A DNA stretch of 39,879 nucleotides from Candidatus Hydrogenedentota bacterium (GTDB taxonomy: Bacteria; Hydrogenedentota; Hydrogenedentia; Hydrogenedentales; SLHB01): positions 1 through 39,879 of the forward strand of contig JAKPDK010000186.1 of NCBI GenBank assembly GCA_029552745.1, in the 5' to 3' direction. Numbering within the stretch: the stretch's first letter is position 1; the number at the start of each line of letters is the position of its first letter. This document shows, piece after piece, positions 30,588 to 38,396 of the stretch. The notes beneath the pieces were generated by a model. It was not told the origin of the DNA and ran no database searches. It saw only the letters and a list, made by a program, of their open reading frames with translations. The translations under genes were made by a program, and so were the position numbers.

Positions 30588-32236
30588 TTGCCATAGATGC
30601 CTTTGTCAATCTTCTGATTCTTGTGTTGATGTGCGTTCAAGATCATGTGATCAAGCGAGTTCTTCCACACAAGAAAGATCGGCTGGACTGAACGTGTTTG
30701 TGTGATCCGATATAGACGATTGATGGCCTGATCATTTTGCCCAGGCACCCAAGAAGGTTCAACGAACACAACGGTCGCGGCTTTTGTCAGCGTCAACCCC
30801 ACGCCCGCCGCTTCAATGTTCGCCACAAATACATTGCGCGAATTTGATTTTTGAAATTCTTGAACCGAAGCGTGTCTCTTCTTCATAGGCGTTTCGCCCG
30901 TGATCACAAAAGGTTCATACTTTGCTAGACCGTCAGCCAAAAGATGCACGACTTCTTTGTGCCATGCAAACACGACAACTTCACCTTTGTCTTCGATGAT
31001 TTCTTTCAGCACTTTCAAAGACTGATCGACTTTGCGAAGACCATTACGTTTTCTAAGTTCGGACAAAAATTGAAAGCCGCCGCTGACAAAAACATTGTCA
31101 CCCATCGACGCCGTTGCGTGGCTGATCTTTTCGGCATAGGCTTCATCGCGCATGATTTCAGCCTTGATGATTTCATCAAGTGACACTTCGTTCAGAATCT
31201 TCATTTCGGATTCGATGTGCTTTGCACCCCTGTCTTCTTCCAAGTAAATGAACTTTGCGGGCATCTTCGGCGGCAAGTCCACGCACTCTTCAAGTCGTTT
31301 TGTCAGCATGAAGTCTTTGTTCAACCGAGTGTTGAACTCTTCAAGGTTCGATGCGCCCGTGTAGTCCCATCCCCATTCACCTTCAAAGGCATCACAGTAT
31401 TTCAAAGCGTATCGGTGCTTGTCTAAATACTCGATCACATGGGGCGCGTGTTTTGATAGAATGGGGAATAGTTCAATCGGACGACCGTTTGGCATTGGGG
31501 TGCCTGACATATTGACAACGTGATCAGCGATTCGGTGAAAGCCTTGCCAGACTTTCTTTCTGTTGCCGACTTGAACTCTTCCCCCAAGAACACTTTGCGT
31601 TCGCTTCACGTCGGGATTTTTGAAGTAGTGCGCTTCATCTATGAAAAGCCATTTGAACTTTCGACCGCACTCAAAGAAGAACTCGCGGATTCGATCAACA
31701 TGAACAACGCTTGCGGGCACAATATAGATGTCAGCTTTTTCGTCGAATAAATGTTTTTGCCCCCGAACGATGTCAATTTGTGGTTTGTTCTTCCACGTCG
31801 TCCATGCTTCGATTTCAGCAGCCCAGTTCAGGGCCAAGAAAGCGGGGCAAATAACTATCGAAGGCCCAGGTTCGGCGTTCATGCACATCACGGCGGCGGG
31901 CGTTTTGCCCGTGCCCGCTTCGCCCGCAATATAAGATGCGCGTCTTTGCAAGGCCCACTTCACAAATTCGATTTGATGAAGAAAAGGTTTTTTGCCTTCG
32001 GGCCAAGTGATCTTTGTGAAATCAGGATTCAACGGCTGAAGGCCCAGTTGATCAAGAATGTATTTGCGAGTTTGTGGTGTGGCGTAGTCAATCAAACGAT
32101 ACGCGGCTTTGTGATCGTGCGAAACATACTTCTTCAAGTCCGCGTCCCAGAAAAAGGGCGCGGCCTGAACAAATGGTTTCATGTCGTATGATAAGCGGGC
32201 GACGTATTTCACGCCGTCGAAGTTTACTTCAAGCAC
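30584..32236 (-). CDS. SNF2-family DEAH helicase/translocase
   Basis: A 550-residue superfamily 2 ATPase. The N-terminal ~60 residues resemble the HARP-like segment of SMARCAL1-type proteins. Walker A is GEAGTGKT (residues 105-112), motif II is DEAH (200-203), motif III is MSGTPMPNG, and motifs V and VI appear as AAGVGLTLT and QAINRLYRITQTR. Start is GTG at 32236 with AAGGAAG upstream. In phage replication modules such enzymes are thought to remodel forks or open DNA. It is the first large gene of the leftward operon. Confidence 0.9.
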   Translation of the reverse strand: MLEVNFDGVKYVARLSYDMKPFVQAAPFFWDADLKKYVSHDHKAAYRLIDYATPQTRKYILDQLGLQPLNPDFTKITWPEGKKPFLHQIEFVKWALQRRASYIAGEAGTGKTPAAVMCMNAEPGPSIVICPAFLALNWAAEIEAWTTWKNKPQIDIVRGQKHLFDEKADIYIVPASVVHVDRIREFFFECGRKFKWLFIDEAHYFKNPDVKRTQSVLGGRVQVGNRKKVWQGFHRIADHVVNMSGTPMPNGRPIELFPILSKHAPHVIEYLDKHRYALKYCDAFEGEWGWDYTGASNLEEFNTRLNKDFMLTKRLEECVDLPPKMPAKFIYLEEDRGAKHIESEMKILNEVSLDEIIKAEIMRDEAYAEKISHATASMGDNVFVSGGFQFLSELRKRNGLRKVDQSLKVLKEIIEDKGEVVVFAWHKEVVHLLADGLAKYEPFVITGETPMKKRHASVQEFQKSNSRNVFVANIEAAGVGLTLTKAATVVFVEPSWVPGQNDQAINRLYRITQTRSVQPIFLVWKNSLDHMILNAHQHKNQKIDKGIYGK

Positions 32237-32259
32237 GATTCGGGCTTCCTTTTATATTG

Positions 32260-32475
32260 TTATTTGCGGCGTTTGAAAAGTTCGGCGACATAACCGATTG
32301 CAAAAGAAATTGCCCATGCCTGATAGAACGTCAAGACAGGTGCTTCCTTCCAAAAAATAGGTGCAATGAAATTGAACAGAAGTTGGAAGATCAATCCCCA
32401 GATAGCACTGAAGCCCGCGAGAAGAAGCACGAACATAAGACCGACAACGATTGCCGCGATGAGTTTCGCAAGCAT
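32260..32475 (-). CDS. Small membrane protein with two hydrophobic segments
   Basis: A 71-residue protein with one strong transmembrane segment (IAAIVVGLMFVLLLAGFSAIW, residues 6-26) and a second, weaker one near residues 50-65 (YQAWAISFAIGYV), ending in a basic tail. AGGGGG precedes the ATG. It is the first gene of the leftward early operon, next to the divergent promoter region. Early membrane proteins can exclude other phages, alter the envelope or act as holin-like proteins; the sequence does not decide which. Confidence 0.65.
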   Translation of the reverse strand: MLAKLIAAIVVGLMFVLLLAGFSAIWGLIFQLLFNFIAPIFWKEAPVLTFYQAWAISFAIGYVAELFKRRK

Positions 32476-32494
32476 AGACGCCCCCTATTTGTTG

Positions 32495-32523
32495 TTGCAG
32501 GTGGGTCTACAATGCTTTATCGT
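32495..32523 (+). promoter_or_regulatory. Rightward early promoter candidate
   Basis: TTGCAG (32495-32500), a 17-base spacer and TATCGT (32518-32523) precede the Cro-like regulator gene. It overlaps the leftward candidate, so a single regulator bound here could control both. Both hexamers are imperfect. Confidence 0.4.
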
Positions 32524-32537
32524 TCAAAACCTGTCAA
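32509..32537 (-). promoter_or_regulatory. Leftward early promoter candidate
   Basis: On the minus strand a perfect TTGACA (32537-32532) is followed after 17 bases by CATTGT (32514-32509), a weak -10. Transcription would start near 32502, about 27 bases before the membrane protein ATG. It faces the rightward promoter candidate in the 98-bp divergent gap. Confidence 0.5.
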
Positions 32538-32573
32538 CATTAAATCAGTGAAATTTCTTCAAAGGGGGCTGAA

Positions 32574-32822
32574 ATGGCAAAACTCTTTACTTTACAAGAC
32601 TATATCGAACTTCGGACAGGTGCGGCGATTGCCCGTGACTTGGGGGTCGATGAACAAACGGTCTATTTCTGGAAGTCGAAAAGATCGGCACCGAAGCCGC
32701 ACACGGCGGCACGTCTTATCGCGCTGACAAATGGCCTTCTTTCTTGGGAAGGAATCTATCAACCTTTCGTTGATCATCATGTCGAGTCACAGCTTGAATT
32801 TGATTTCGGTCAAAAGAAGTAG
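32574..32822 (+). CDS. Cro-like helix-turn-helix regulator
   Basis: An 82-residue protein. The helix-turn-helix is AAIARDLGVDEQTVYFWKSK (residues 17-36), followed by the RSAPKPHTAARLIALTNG element typical of phage Cro/YdaS-type regulators, and a short tail. CAAAGGGGG precedes the ATG. It is the first rightward gene at the divergent promoter region and likely controls both promoters. No CI-type partner or integrase is nearby, so it is more probably a lytic timing switch than part of a lysogeny switch. Confidence 0.75.
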   Translation: MAKLFTLQDYIELRTGAAIARDLGVDEQTVYFWKSKRSAPKPHTAARLIALTNGLLSWEGIYQPFVDHHVESQLEFDFGQKK

Positions 32823-32831
32823 GGGACGGAT

Positions 32832-33617
32832 ATGTCAAAAATAGAAATATATAGAGGTGACTGTTTGGACGTTCTTGAATGGATTGAAGATAAGTCGATT
32901 GATCTTATTCTCACTGATCCACCTTATGGAACGACTGCTTGCAAGTGGGATACAGTTATTCCATTCGAGCCAATGTGGAAAGAGTTAAAGCGTATTCGCA
33001 AAGACAATGCGGCTTGTGTTTTGTTTGGGAGTGAGCCTTTTTCAAGTCACTTACGAATGAGCAACATTAAGGAGTTTAAATATGACTGGATTTGGAAAAA
33101 GAATGTTCCAACTGGCCACACCTTGGCAAAATGCAAACCCATGTCTTCCTATGAAATCATAAGCGTTTTTAGTCCGGCTAAAACATATCACGCTAGTCGA
33201 ACCACTCGCGCACTTAGGTATTACCCACAGGGTTTAGAAAAAAACAACAACGCCAAGACTAAAAAAGCAGAAAGTAATTGGTCAGACGTTTGTCACAATG
33301 AAACGCCAGGTAAATTTCGAGGCGACTACCTCGCTTATGAATTTAAGAACTATCCTAGAAACATTCTTGAATTTAAAGGCGAGGCAAATACCAGCCGACT
33401 TCATCCAACACAAAAACCCGTCCCTCTTCTTGAATATTTGATCAAGACCTACACTCTCGAAGGAGAAACGGTTCTCGACTTCACTATGGGGTCTGGCTCA
33501 ACTGGTGTAGCTTGCAAGAACTTAAACAGAAATTTCATCGGTATTGAAAAGGACGATAAGTATTTTGAAATAGCTAAGAAAAGAATTGAAGGGGCAAAGA
33601 ATGAACACACTACGTGA
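32832..33617 (+). CDS. DNA methyltransferase, beta-class N4/N6
   Basis: A 261-residue DNA methyltransferase. The catalytic motif DPPY is near the N-terminus (residues 29-32), and the AdoMet-binding FTMGSGSTG is near the C-terminus (217-225), preceded by RLHPTQKPVPLLEYLI. This order defines the beta class (adenine N6 or cytosine N4). No endonuclease gene is next to it, so it is an orphan enzyme, perhaps shielding phage DNA from host restriction. Codons such as ATA, AGA and TTA are commoner here than around it, suggesting later acquisition. The target sequence cannot be read from the gene. Confidence 0.9.
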   Translation: MSKIEIYRGDCLDVLEWIEDKSIDLILTDPPYGTTACKWDTVIPFEPMWKELKRIRKDNAACVLFGSEPFSSHLRMSNIKEFKYDWIWKKNVPTGHTLAKCKPMSSYEIISVFSPAKTYHASRTTRALRYYPQGLEKNNNAKTKKAESNWSDVCHNETPGKFRGDYLAYEFKNYPRNILEFKGEANTSRLHPTQKPVPLLEYLIKTYTLEGETVLDFTMGSGSTGVACKNLNRNFIGIEKDDKYFEIAKKRIEGAKNEHTT

Positions 33618-35892
33618 AGTGAAACGCTTCTATGATATGGGCTTTGCTATCCTTTGGTTATATCCAAAGTCAAAGCGGCCCATCGGTGAAGACTGGACAA
33701 CGGGGGATCGAAAGCCCTGGGAAGTCTTGCAAAAAACATTTAAAGAAGCAAACAACGTCGGCGTCAGGCTTGGGGCCGCATCGAAGTTCAAAGACGGCAC
33801 ATATCTATGTGTTCTTGATTGTGACGTGAAGTCCAGTGATCCGATTCACTTGAAAGAAATGGAAGTTGCACTTCACAATTTCTGTCCTTCGCATGAGTTC
33901 GCGCCGCGAGTTCTTTCGGGCCGAGGCGGGGGAAGTTGTCACTTTTATTTCAGAACACAAACACCACAACAATCGTTCAAAGCATTGAGGTCAAATCACA
34001 AAGTCAAAGTATTCATGCCGTCAGTTGATGCTTCAAAAACTGATCGTGAATATTTGACCGAGGATGAAATCAAAGCCGGATACCGAATGCGTCTTGCCTG
34101 GGAAGTCGATGTCTTCGGCGAAGGCAAGCAAGTCGTGATCCCGCCTTCAACCCATCCTGATTCGGGCCGCGCCTATCAATGGGAATCGCCGCTTCGTGAG
34201 TGGGACGGGATTCCACTTCACAAAAACTTTGAACCAAGTCGCGTTCGACTTCTCAAGAGTTCAAAAAAAGAAGTGAAGTTTGCTGACATTGATTTGTTTT
34301 CGGCCCCCGTGCCTGAAAAGTTCTATGATTTAATCACATCGGGCCGTGGGTTTGAAAAATATCCGTCACGTTCGGAGGCTATCTTTGCCGCTTTGAACGG
34401 CCTGATCATGGCGGGACTAACTGACGAACAAATCTTCACCGTGCTGACAGACCCGTCAAACTTCTTGAGTGAAAAACCCTTAGAAGCTGGCAAGGGTGAT
34501 CCGGTCGCCGCTGCAAGATGGCTTCAAAATCAAATCGACAAAATCAGAGACGAAAGATCGGCGAAGATTGCCTTTGAAGGCGAAGCCATCATTGATGATC
34601 TTGATGAAATGCTGGCCCTATCAGACGAAGAAGCTGAAGCGCAAGAAGCCGAACTTGTGTCGTGGCAAACAAGACTTCAAGGCACAAAAACCGGACAGTG
34701 GAAGAATACCGCACATAACTTGTATTTGATTCTGAAAAATCTAGGCGGCGAGACCGAACGGGTTGAAAGTTGTTTTGCCTATGATGAGTTCAATCAAGCA
34801 AATATCTACACGTTCGCACCGCCCTGGGGCGATGAATCCGATGTCGGGCGTGAACTCACCGACCTTGACGACATCCGAATCAAAACGTGGCTGTCTAAAG
34901 AATGGGGCATCGAAGCCAGCACTCAAGCCGTCGCCGACATAACCTTTCAACTTGGCAAAGAGAATGCGTTTCATCCGGTGCAACGATACTTGAAGTCGCT
35001 GAAATGGGACGGCAAAGAACGACTGGACTCAATGCTTCAAAAGTATTGCGGGGCGGTCGGTGACACAAGATACTTGTCAGCCGTAGGCCGAAAGTTCATG
35101 TGTGCGGCTGTCGCCCGCGTGTTTCACCCAGGCATCAAATACGATCATGTGATGATTCTCGAAGGCCCCCAAGGTGTGGGCAAGTCCACATTCGTTCAAA
35201 TCCTTTCGCACAAGTGGGGTTCTGATTCACTCGGCGACATCACAAATAAAGATGTTGTAGACAACATGCGCGGCAAATGGCTGATCGAACTCGGTGAACT
35301 TGCATCAATGAACCGCGCCGAAGCAAATGACCTAAAGGCTTTCATCACTCGACAATTTGATGTCGTACGAAAAGCCTTCGGGCGAAGGTCACAGACTTAT
35401 CCAAGACAGTGCGTATTTGTCGGCACAACAAACGACGACGAGTATTTGAAGGATGCAACGGGCGGGCGAAGATTTTGGCCCGTGCAAACAACGAAGTTCA
35501 ATATCCGCGCACTACTTCGTGACCGTGATCAGTTGTGGGCCGAAGCGGTTGTCACCTATGGGATGGGCGAAGCCCTTTTCTTAGACGATGAAGAAGTCAG
35601 GGACTACGCAAGCGGTGAACAGAAAGACCGTTTTGTTGTCGATGAAATCCAGACGCAAGTTCAAAGAGTGATTGAAGCTGAAGACTTCCCGAACGAATTT
35701 GATTTTGAAGACGTGTGGTCTCGCATGTCGATCACTGAAGGAAAACTTCAAAAATCGTGTGACTATCCAACGCAACTTCGGATCAAAAAAGCACTTCGAG
35801 TTCTTGGGTATCCGAAGGTGCGAAAACGGGGGCCGCAAGGCCGCGCCTTGGTGTGGCTGAAAGACCGTGAAACGACCTACAAAACGTGGTGA
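33601..35892 (+). CDS. Primase-polymerase / VapE-type helicase
   Basis: A 763-residue bifunctional replication protein. I start at ATG 33601 (AAGGGG upstream); it overlaps the methyltransferase by 17 bases. Residues ~1-200 form a primase-polymerase domain: GVRLGA, LDCD with D73 and D75, SGRGGGSCHFYF (H114), and KQVVIPPSTHPDSG. Residues ~450-700 form a VirE/VapE-type helicase: ILEGPQGVGKSTF (Walker A near 522-529), KWLIELGEL, and a late FVGTTNDDEYLKDATGGRRFWP. It likely primes and unwinds DNA at the adjoining origin candidate. Confidence 0.9.
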   Translation: MNTLREVKRFYDMGFAILWLYPKSKRPIGEDWTTGDRKPWEVLQKTFKEANNVGVRLGAASKFKDGTYLCVLDCDVKSSDPIHLKEMEVALHNFCPSHEFAPRVLSGRGGGSCHFYFRTQTPQQSFKALRSNHKVKVFMPSVDASKTDREYLTEDEIKAGYRMRLAWEVDVFGEGKQVVIPPSTHPDSGRAYQWESPLREWDGIPLHKNFEPSRVRLLKSSKKEVKFADIDLFSAPVPEKFYDLITSGRGFEKYPSRSEAIFAALNGLIMAGLTDEQIFTVLTDPSNFLSEKPLEAGKGDPVAAARWLQNQIDKIRDERSAKIAFEGEAIIDDLDEMLALSDEEAEAQEAELVSWQTRLQGTKTGQWKNTAHNLYLILKNLGGETERVESCFAYDEFNQANIYTFAPPWGDESDVGRELTDLDDIRIKTWLSKEWGIEASTQAVADITFQLGKENAFHPVQRYLKSLKWDGKERLDSMLQKYCGAVGDTRYLSAVGRKFMCAAVARVFHPGIKYDHVMILEGPQGVGKSTFVQILSHKWGSDSLGDITNKDVVDNMRGKWLIELGELASMNRAEANDLKAFITRQFDVVRKAFGRRSQTYPRQCVFVGTTNDDEYLKDATGGRRFWPVQTTKFNIRALLRDRDQLWAEAVVTYGMGEALFLDDEEVRDYASGEQKDRFVVDEIQTQVQRVIEAEDFPNEFDFEDVWSRMSITEGKLQKSCDYPTQLRIKKALRVLGYPKVRKRGPQGRALVWLKDRETTYKTW

Positions 35893-35897
35893 CAAAA

Positions 35898-36188
35898 GTG
35901 GGCAAGGTCTCTCGTTTTTGTCCAAGGTGGGCAAGGTCTTTTGCGATTTTGTGGGCAAGGTGGGATAAGTCGCGGGCAAAGTTTTTTGAAGAGACCTTGC
36001 CCGCGAAAGCGGTTGAAGTTTCAATAGTTTAGTTCACTTGGCAAAGTGGGCAAAGTGAAATGATACTGTTAGGAGTCTGATATAGTCAGATCGAATATAA
36101 GCGGTTTATAGGGATGTTTATAGGTTATAGCATTTTATATAAAGGGCTTTATAGAAAACGCCTTGTTTTCTTGCCCAACCTTGCCCAC
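35898..36188. other. Candidate replication origin: iterons plus AT-rich region
   Basis: The region 35893-36321 has no convincing gene. The 11-mer GTGGGCAAGGT or a near copy occurs forward at 35898, 35927, 35951, 35972 (GCGGGCAAAGT) and 36046 (GTGGGCAAAGT), and reversed at 35992-36004 and 36178-36188, with a further half site at 36170. Copies at 35972 and 35992-36004 form an inverted repeat. Between the sets is a very AT-rich stretch (36075-36160). Iterons beside AT-rich DNA, directly after the primase-helicase gene, are the standard look of an origin; a repressor-binding array is the main alternative. Confidence 0.65.
36105..36154 (+). repeat. AT-rich TTATAG repeats inside origin candidate
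   Basis: TTTATAG occurs at 36105-36111, 36117-36123 and 36148-36154, and GTTATAG at 36124-36130, with TTTTATATAA at 36133-36142. A small inverted repeat TCTGA/TCAGA (36076-36080 and 36086-36090) precedes them. Regular AT-rich repeats next to iterons fit a DNA-unwinding element. Confidence 0.6.
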
Positions 36189-36199
36189 CCCCTTTTTGT

Positions 36200-36240
36200 C
36201 GCCAAAAATTTCGACGGCAAAAAAACGGCAAAAAGCGGCA
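36200..36240 (+). repeat. CGGCAAAA short repeats after origin candidate
   Basis: The word CGGCAAAA occurs three times between about 36213 and 36242, each separated by a few bases, just downstream of the reversed iterons. It may be part of the same control region or a simple low-complexity stretch. No reading frame here looks real. Confidence 0.4.
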
Positions 36241-36321
36241 AAAGGTCGGCCCTCAAGGGGCAAATTTGTGGTATGAGAAATGCATATAGTTTGATGGGAT
36301 TTTTTTTGAAAGGATGTGACC

Positions 36322-36486
36322 ATGAAAACAAAATTGATTTTGACTTTGAACAACCCGTTGTTTGATTTGGGATGGCAAGCGCGTGTTGTTCATAACTTAG
36401 CCGAAGCATATCGGATCGTGCGTCTCATTGAACTAGGTGCTGGACGCCCGATCACTTTTCAGATACGAACAGAGTGTGCCGACTAA
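36322..36486 (+). CDS. 54-residue hypothetical protein
   Basis: A short gene missed by length cut-offs. AAAGGATG stands about eight bases before the ATG. The 54-residue product starts MKTKLILTLNNP and continues with a basic amphipathic helix (LAEAYRIVRLIELGAG) and a final strand. It is the first gene after the origin candidate and is followed, 22 bases on, by another small gene with its own ribosome site. The function is unknown. Confidence 0.55.
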   Translation: MKTKLILTLNNPLFDLGWQARVVHNLAEAYRIVRLIELGAGRPITFQIRTECAD

Positions 36487-36508
36487 GGCACACCGAATAG
36501 GGGGACAA

Positions 36509-36778
36509 ATGATTCTAAAGATTCCATGCAAGATCGGTGATCAAGTCACCGTCACACTCATCAGGCGCGACGCAATCAATGTCGTTCAGCCGATTGAAGA
36601 CGGCGAGAAGTGCCGCATCTACGTTGACAACATTTCGCTTCCGCTCGAAGCGCAAGTTCGTTTCAAACTACTTTCTGAATTTCTGGGCCGATCATATCCT
36701 GAAGGTTCGATGAAGGTGCCTGACGAAAAGAAGAACGAACCACAACCGCAAGTCGGTCAACGCGAACTGAATGCGTGA
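36509..36778 (+). CDS. Hypothetical small protein
   Basis: An 89-residue protein of unknown function. The frame is open from 36437, but ATG 36509 follows TAGGGGGACAA and is the natural start. It is beta-rich at first (MILKIPCKIGDQVTVTLIRR) with a helix (LEAQVRFKLLSEFLG) and a Pro/Lys/Gln-rich tail. Its stop overlaps the nuclease start by eight bases, so it is coupled to the nuclease and may assist it, which is inference. Confidence 0.6.
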   Translation: MILKIPCKIGDQVTVTLIRRDAINVVQPIEDGEKCRIYVDNISLPLEAQVRFKLLSEFLGRSYPEGSMKVPDEKKNEPQPQVGQRELNA

Positions 36779-37226
36779 ATCGAATTTCACAACCGACGTG
36801 ATGAAATCACTTCGGCGAGTGGGCGCATGGGCCTACAAAATCCCTGACGCCCCTTCGTCGAAGATCACCGGACTTCGATTCACTATTTCAAAACCATGTG
36901 ACATCGTTGCTTGCATCGACGGCAAGTTCATTGCCATCGAAACAAAGTTCAAAAAGAAGTTCGCCGCGTTGAGTGTGCGCGATATGCAAGACAGTCAACT
37001 TGTCAACTTGACAAACGTACTGAAGAACGATGGCATAGCACTTGTCTTTCTTGGCATCAAAGAGAGGGGCAAGAAAACGAAACTTTTGATCTACGACTGG
37101 CAAACCTTGGGAAGCCGTTTTGCAAAGAACGAGTCGATAGCCGCAAAAGAACTTCGTGAACATGAGTTCATCGAAGCTGACGAAGAAGGTTTGTTCGACC
37201 TAACCGAATGGAAGGAATGGCTCTAG
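36771..37226 (+). CDS. PD-(D/E)XK nuclease (Holliday-junction resolvase / RecU-like)
   Basis: A 151-residue protein with a PD-(D/E)XK core: an N-terminal helix, YKIPDAPSS, then KPCDIVA (D44) and FIAIETKF (E57 and K59). A later segment (LKNDGIALVFLGI) matches the fourth strand. The order and spacing resemble RecU/Hjc-type or VRR-NUC nucleases, which cut branched DNA before packaging. It overlaps the gene before it and shares the TAGTG junction with the gene after it. Which substrate it cuts cannot be decided here. Confidence 0.75.
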   Translation: MRESNFTTDVMKSLRRVGAWAYKIPDAPSSKITGLRFTISKPCDIVACIDGKFIAIETKFKKKFAALSVRDMQDSQLVNLTNVLKNDGIALVFLGIKERGKKTKLLIYDWQTLGSRFAKNESIAAKELREHEFIEADEEGLFDLTEWKEWL

Positions 37227-37444
37227 TGGCACTGAAACGACCTAGACGCAAATTCAATCGACGACAAGTGAAAGCATCGGTTGATGAACCCGTGAAGCAA
37301 ACACTTGAAATGCTGGGCTTTGATATTCCAAAACTGATCGAACAACTTTTGTCGAGTGTTGCGGATCACAAACGCTGTCCTTGTTGCGGGCGAGAAGTTC
37401 GGCCAGTGATCACGGGCCGGAAGATTTCTTCAGAACTAGACTAG
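37226..37444 (+). CDS. Hypothetical protein with CPCC motif
   Basis: A 72-residue protein starting with GTG at 37226, one base inside the nuclease TAG stop; ATG codons at 37208 and 37217 are in-frame alternatives. The N-terminus is very basic (LKRPRRKFNRRQVKAS), followed by a helix (VKQTLEMLGFDIPKLIEQLL) and HKRCPCCGREVRP. One CPxC-type knuckle is visible, not a complete zinc finger, so metal binding would need a partner or dimer. A DNA-binding role alongside the nuclease is possible. Confidence 0.55.
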   Translation: MALKRPRRKFNRRQVKASVDEPVKQTLEMLGFDIPKLIEQLLSSVADHKRCPCCGREVRPVITGRKISSELD

Positions 37445-37475
37445 ACTTCATTTGTGGTGTTTGCGAACATCAATC

Positions 37476-37691
37476 ATGCAAACACCGACGAAACTCCAAA
37501 AGCGAAAACAGAAAACGATCAACGAAGAACTCCAAGCCTTGAATGCGATGCGGGCGAATCAAGATTTGCACGATGCAATCAACGCCTGGATCGTTCAACC
37601 CCACTTGACCGAAGTCCAGCGCGACAGGCTTCGGGCGGTTCTGGCCGTCTTGTGCCACGCGCCGTTGAAGAAAGTTCTTGCCTTTTTGTGA
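37476..37691 (+). CDS. Hypothetical small helical protein
   Basis: A 71-residue, mostly helical basic protein (KLQKRKQKTINEELQALNAM, then TEVQRDRLRAVLAVL). I use ATG 37476, but no good ribosome site stands before it; an in-frame GTG at 37452 would add eight residues. An overlapping frame at 37454-37717 is open too but looks less protein-like. The function is unknown. Confidence 0.45.
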   Translation: MQTPTKLQKRKQKTINEELQALNAMRANQDLHDAINAWIVQPHLTEVQRDRLRAVLAVLCHAPLKKVLAFL

Positions 37692-37750
37692 CGGCTTGCT
37701 TCAGGCTTTGGGTTTGATGATCCAAAAACCGAATAGAGGGGGTGCCGAAT

Positions 37751-38395
37751 ATGGCAACACAAAAAACGATCACAAGAAAACCAAGTGCAAACGCCGTCAA
37801 AGCAAGTCGCACACCGAAAACAGAAATCGACGACCTGGACTTAGACCTTGAAGGCGACGCCGATCAAGAAGTGAAAGAACCTGTCGTCAAAAGTTTGGCT
37901 GGACAATCGTTTGAACGAAACATGTCTGGCACAAAAAAAATCTTCACTGATCTTTTCAAACTCACAGTTGCCAAGGTGATCAAGTACGAAGGCTGGGACG
38001 AACAAAACGAACACCCTGACGAACACCCCAGCAAGTTTTCACACTGGGAACACACGCACCCTTTCAGAACCTACGACAAGAAAGGTGCTAGGATCACAAC
38101 GTCCACGCCCATCGGCGGTCACTTTCACGTTGTTGAATGGGAAGACGGCGAAGACGGCAAAACTCCGATCATCAAATCCGTGTCTGGCCCTATGGTGATG
38201 GGCAAAAAAAGAATCAAAGGCAAAATTGTTCAAGTGCCGGTGCCCGCAAACGACTACGATGATCACACTCACGACATCGAATATATCCGTTCAAGCGAAA
38301 TCGTTGTGCAAGCGACAAACGTCGAAGCTGCAAAAGTGATTGCATGGGAAGCGAACAAAACCGCACCGATCCCAGGCGTTCAAGAACGAGGCTAA
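37751..38395 (+). CDS. Histidine-rich hypothetical protein
   Basis: A 214-residue protein of unknown function. ATG 37751 is preceded by GAGGGGG with about eight bases spacing; a GTG at 37742 is in frame. The first ~45 residues are Lys/Thr then Asp/Glu-rich. Residues 85-180 contain clustered histidines: EHPDEHP (H88, H92), HWEHTHPF (H98, H101, H103), GGHFHVVEW (H124, H126) and DDHTHDIEY (H172, H174). Repeated HxH pairs on predicted strands suggest metal binding in a beta fold. It is upstream of the small terminase in the late rightward group. Confidence 0.6.
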   Translation: MATQKTITRKPSANAVKASRTPKTEIDDLDLDLEGDADQEVKEPVVKSLAGQSFERNMSGTKKIFTDLFKLTVAKVIKYEGWDEQNEHPDEHPSKFSHWEHTHPFRTYDKKGARITTSTPIGGHFHVVEWEDGEDGKTPIIKSVSGPMVMGKKRIKGKIVQVPVPANDYDDHTHDIEYIRSSEIVVQATNVEAAKVIAWEANKTAPIPGVQERG

Positions 38396-38396
38396 G

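Noticed and set aside
32574-32822. CI-type lysogeny repressor
   Set aside because: The protein is only 82 residues with no C-terminal oligomerisation or peptidase domain, and no integrase exists to support lysogeny.
36114-36365. 83-codon ORF across the origin candidate
   Set aside because: It has no ribosome site, a mixed unnatural composition, and covers iterons and the better supported 54-codon gene at 36322.
37454-37717. 87-codon ORF overlapping 37476-37691
   Set aside because: The composition is Arg/Ser/Thr-rich like a shifted frame; the other frame gives a coherent helical protein.
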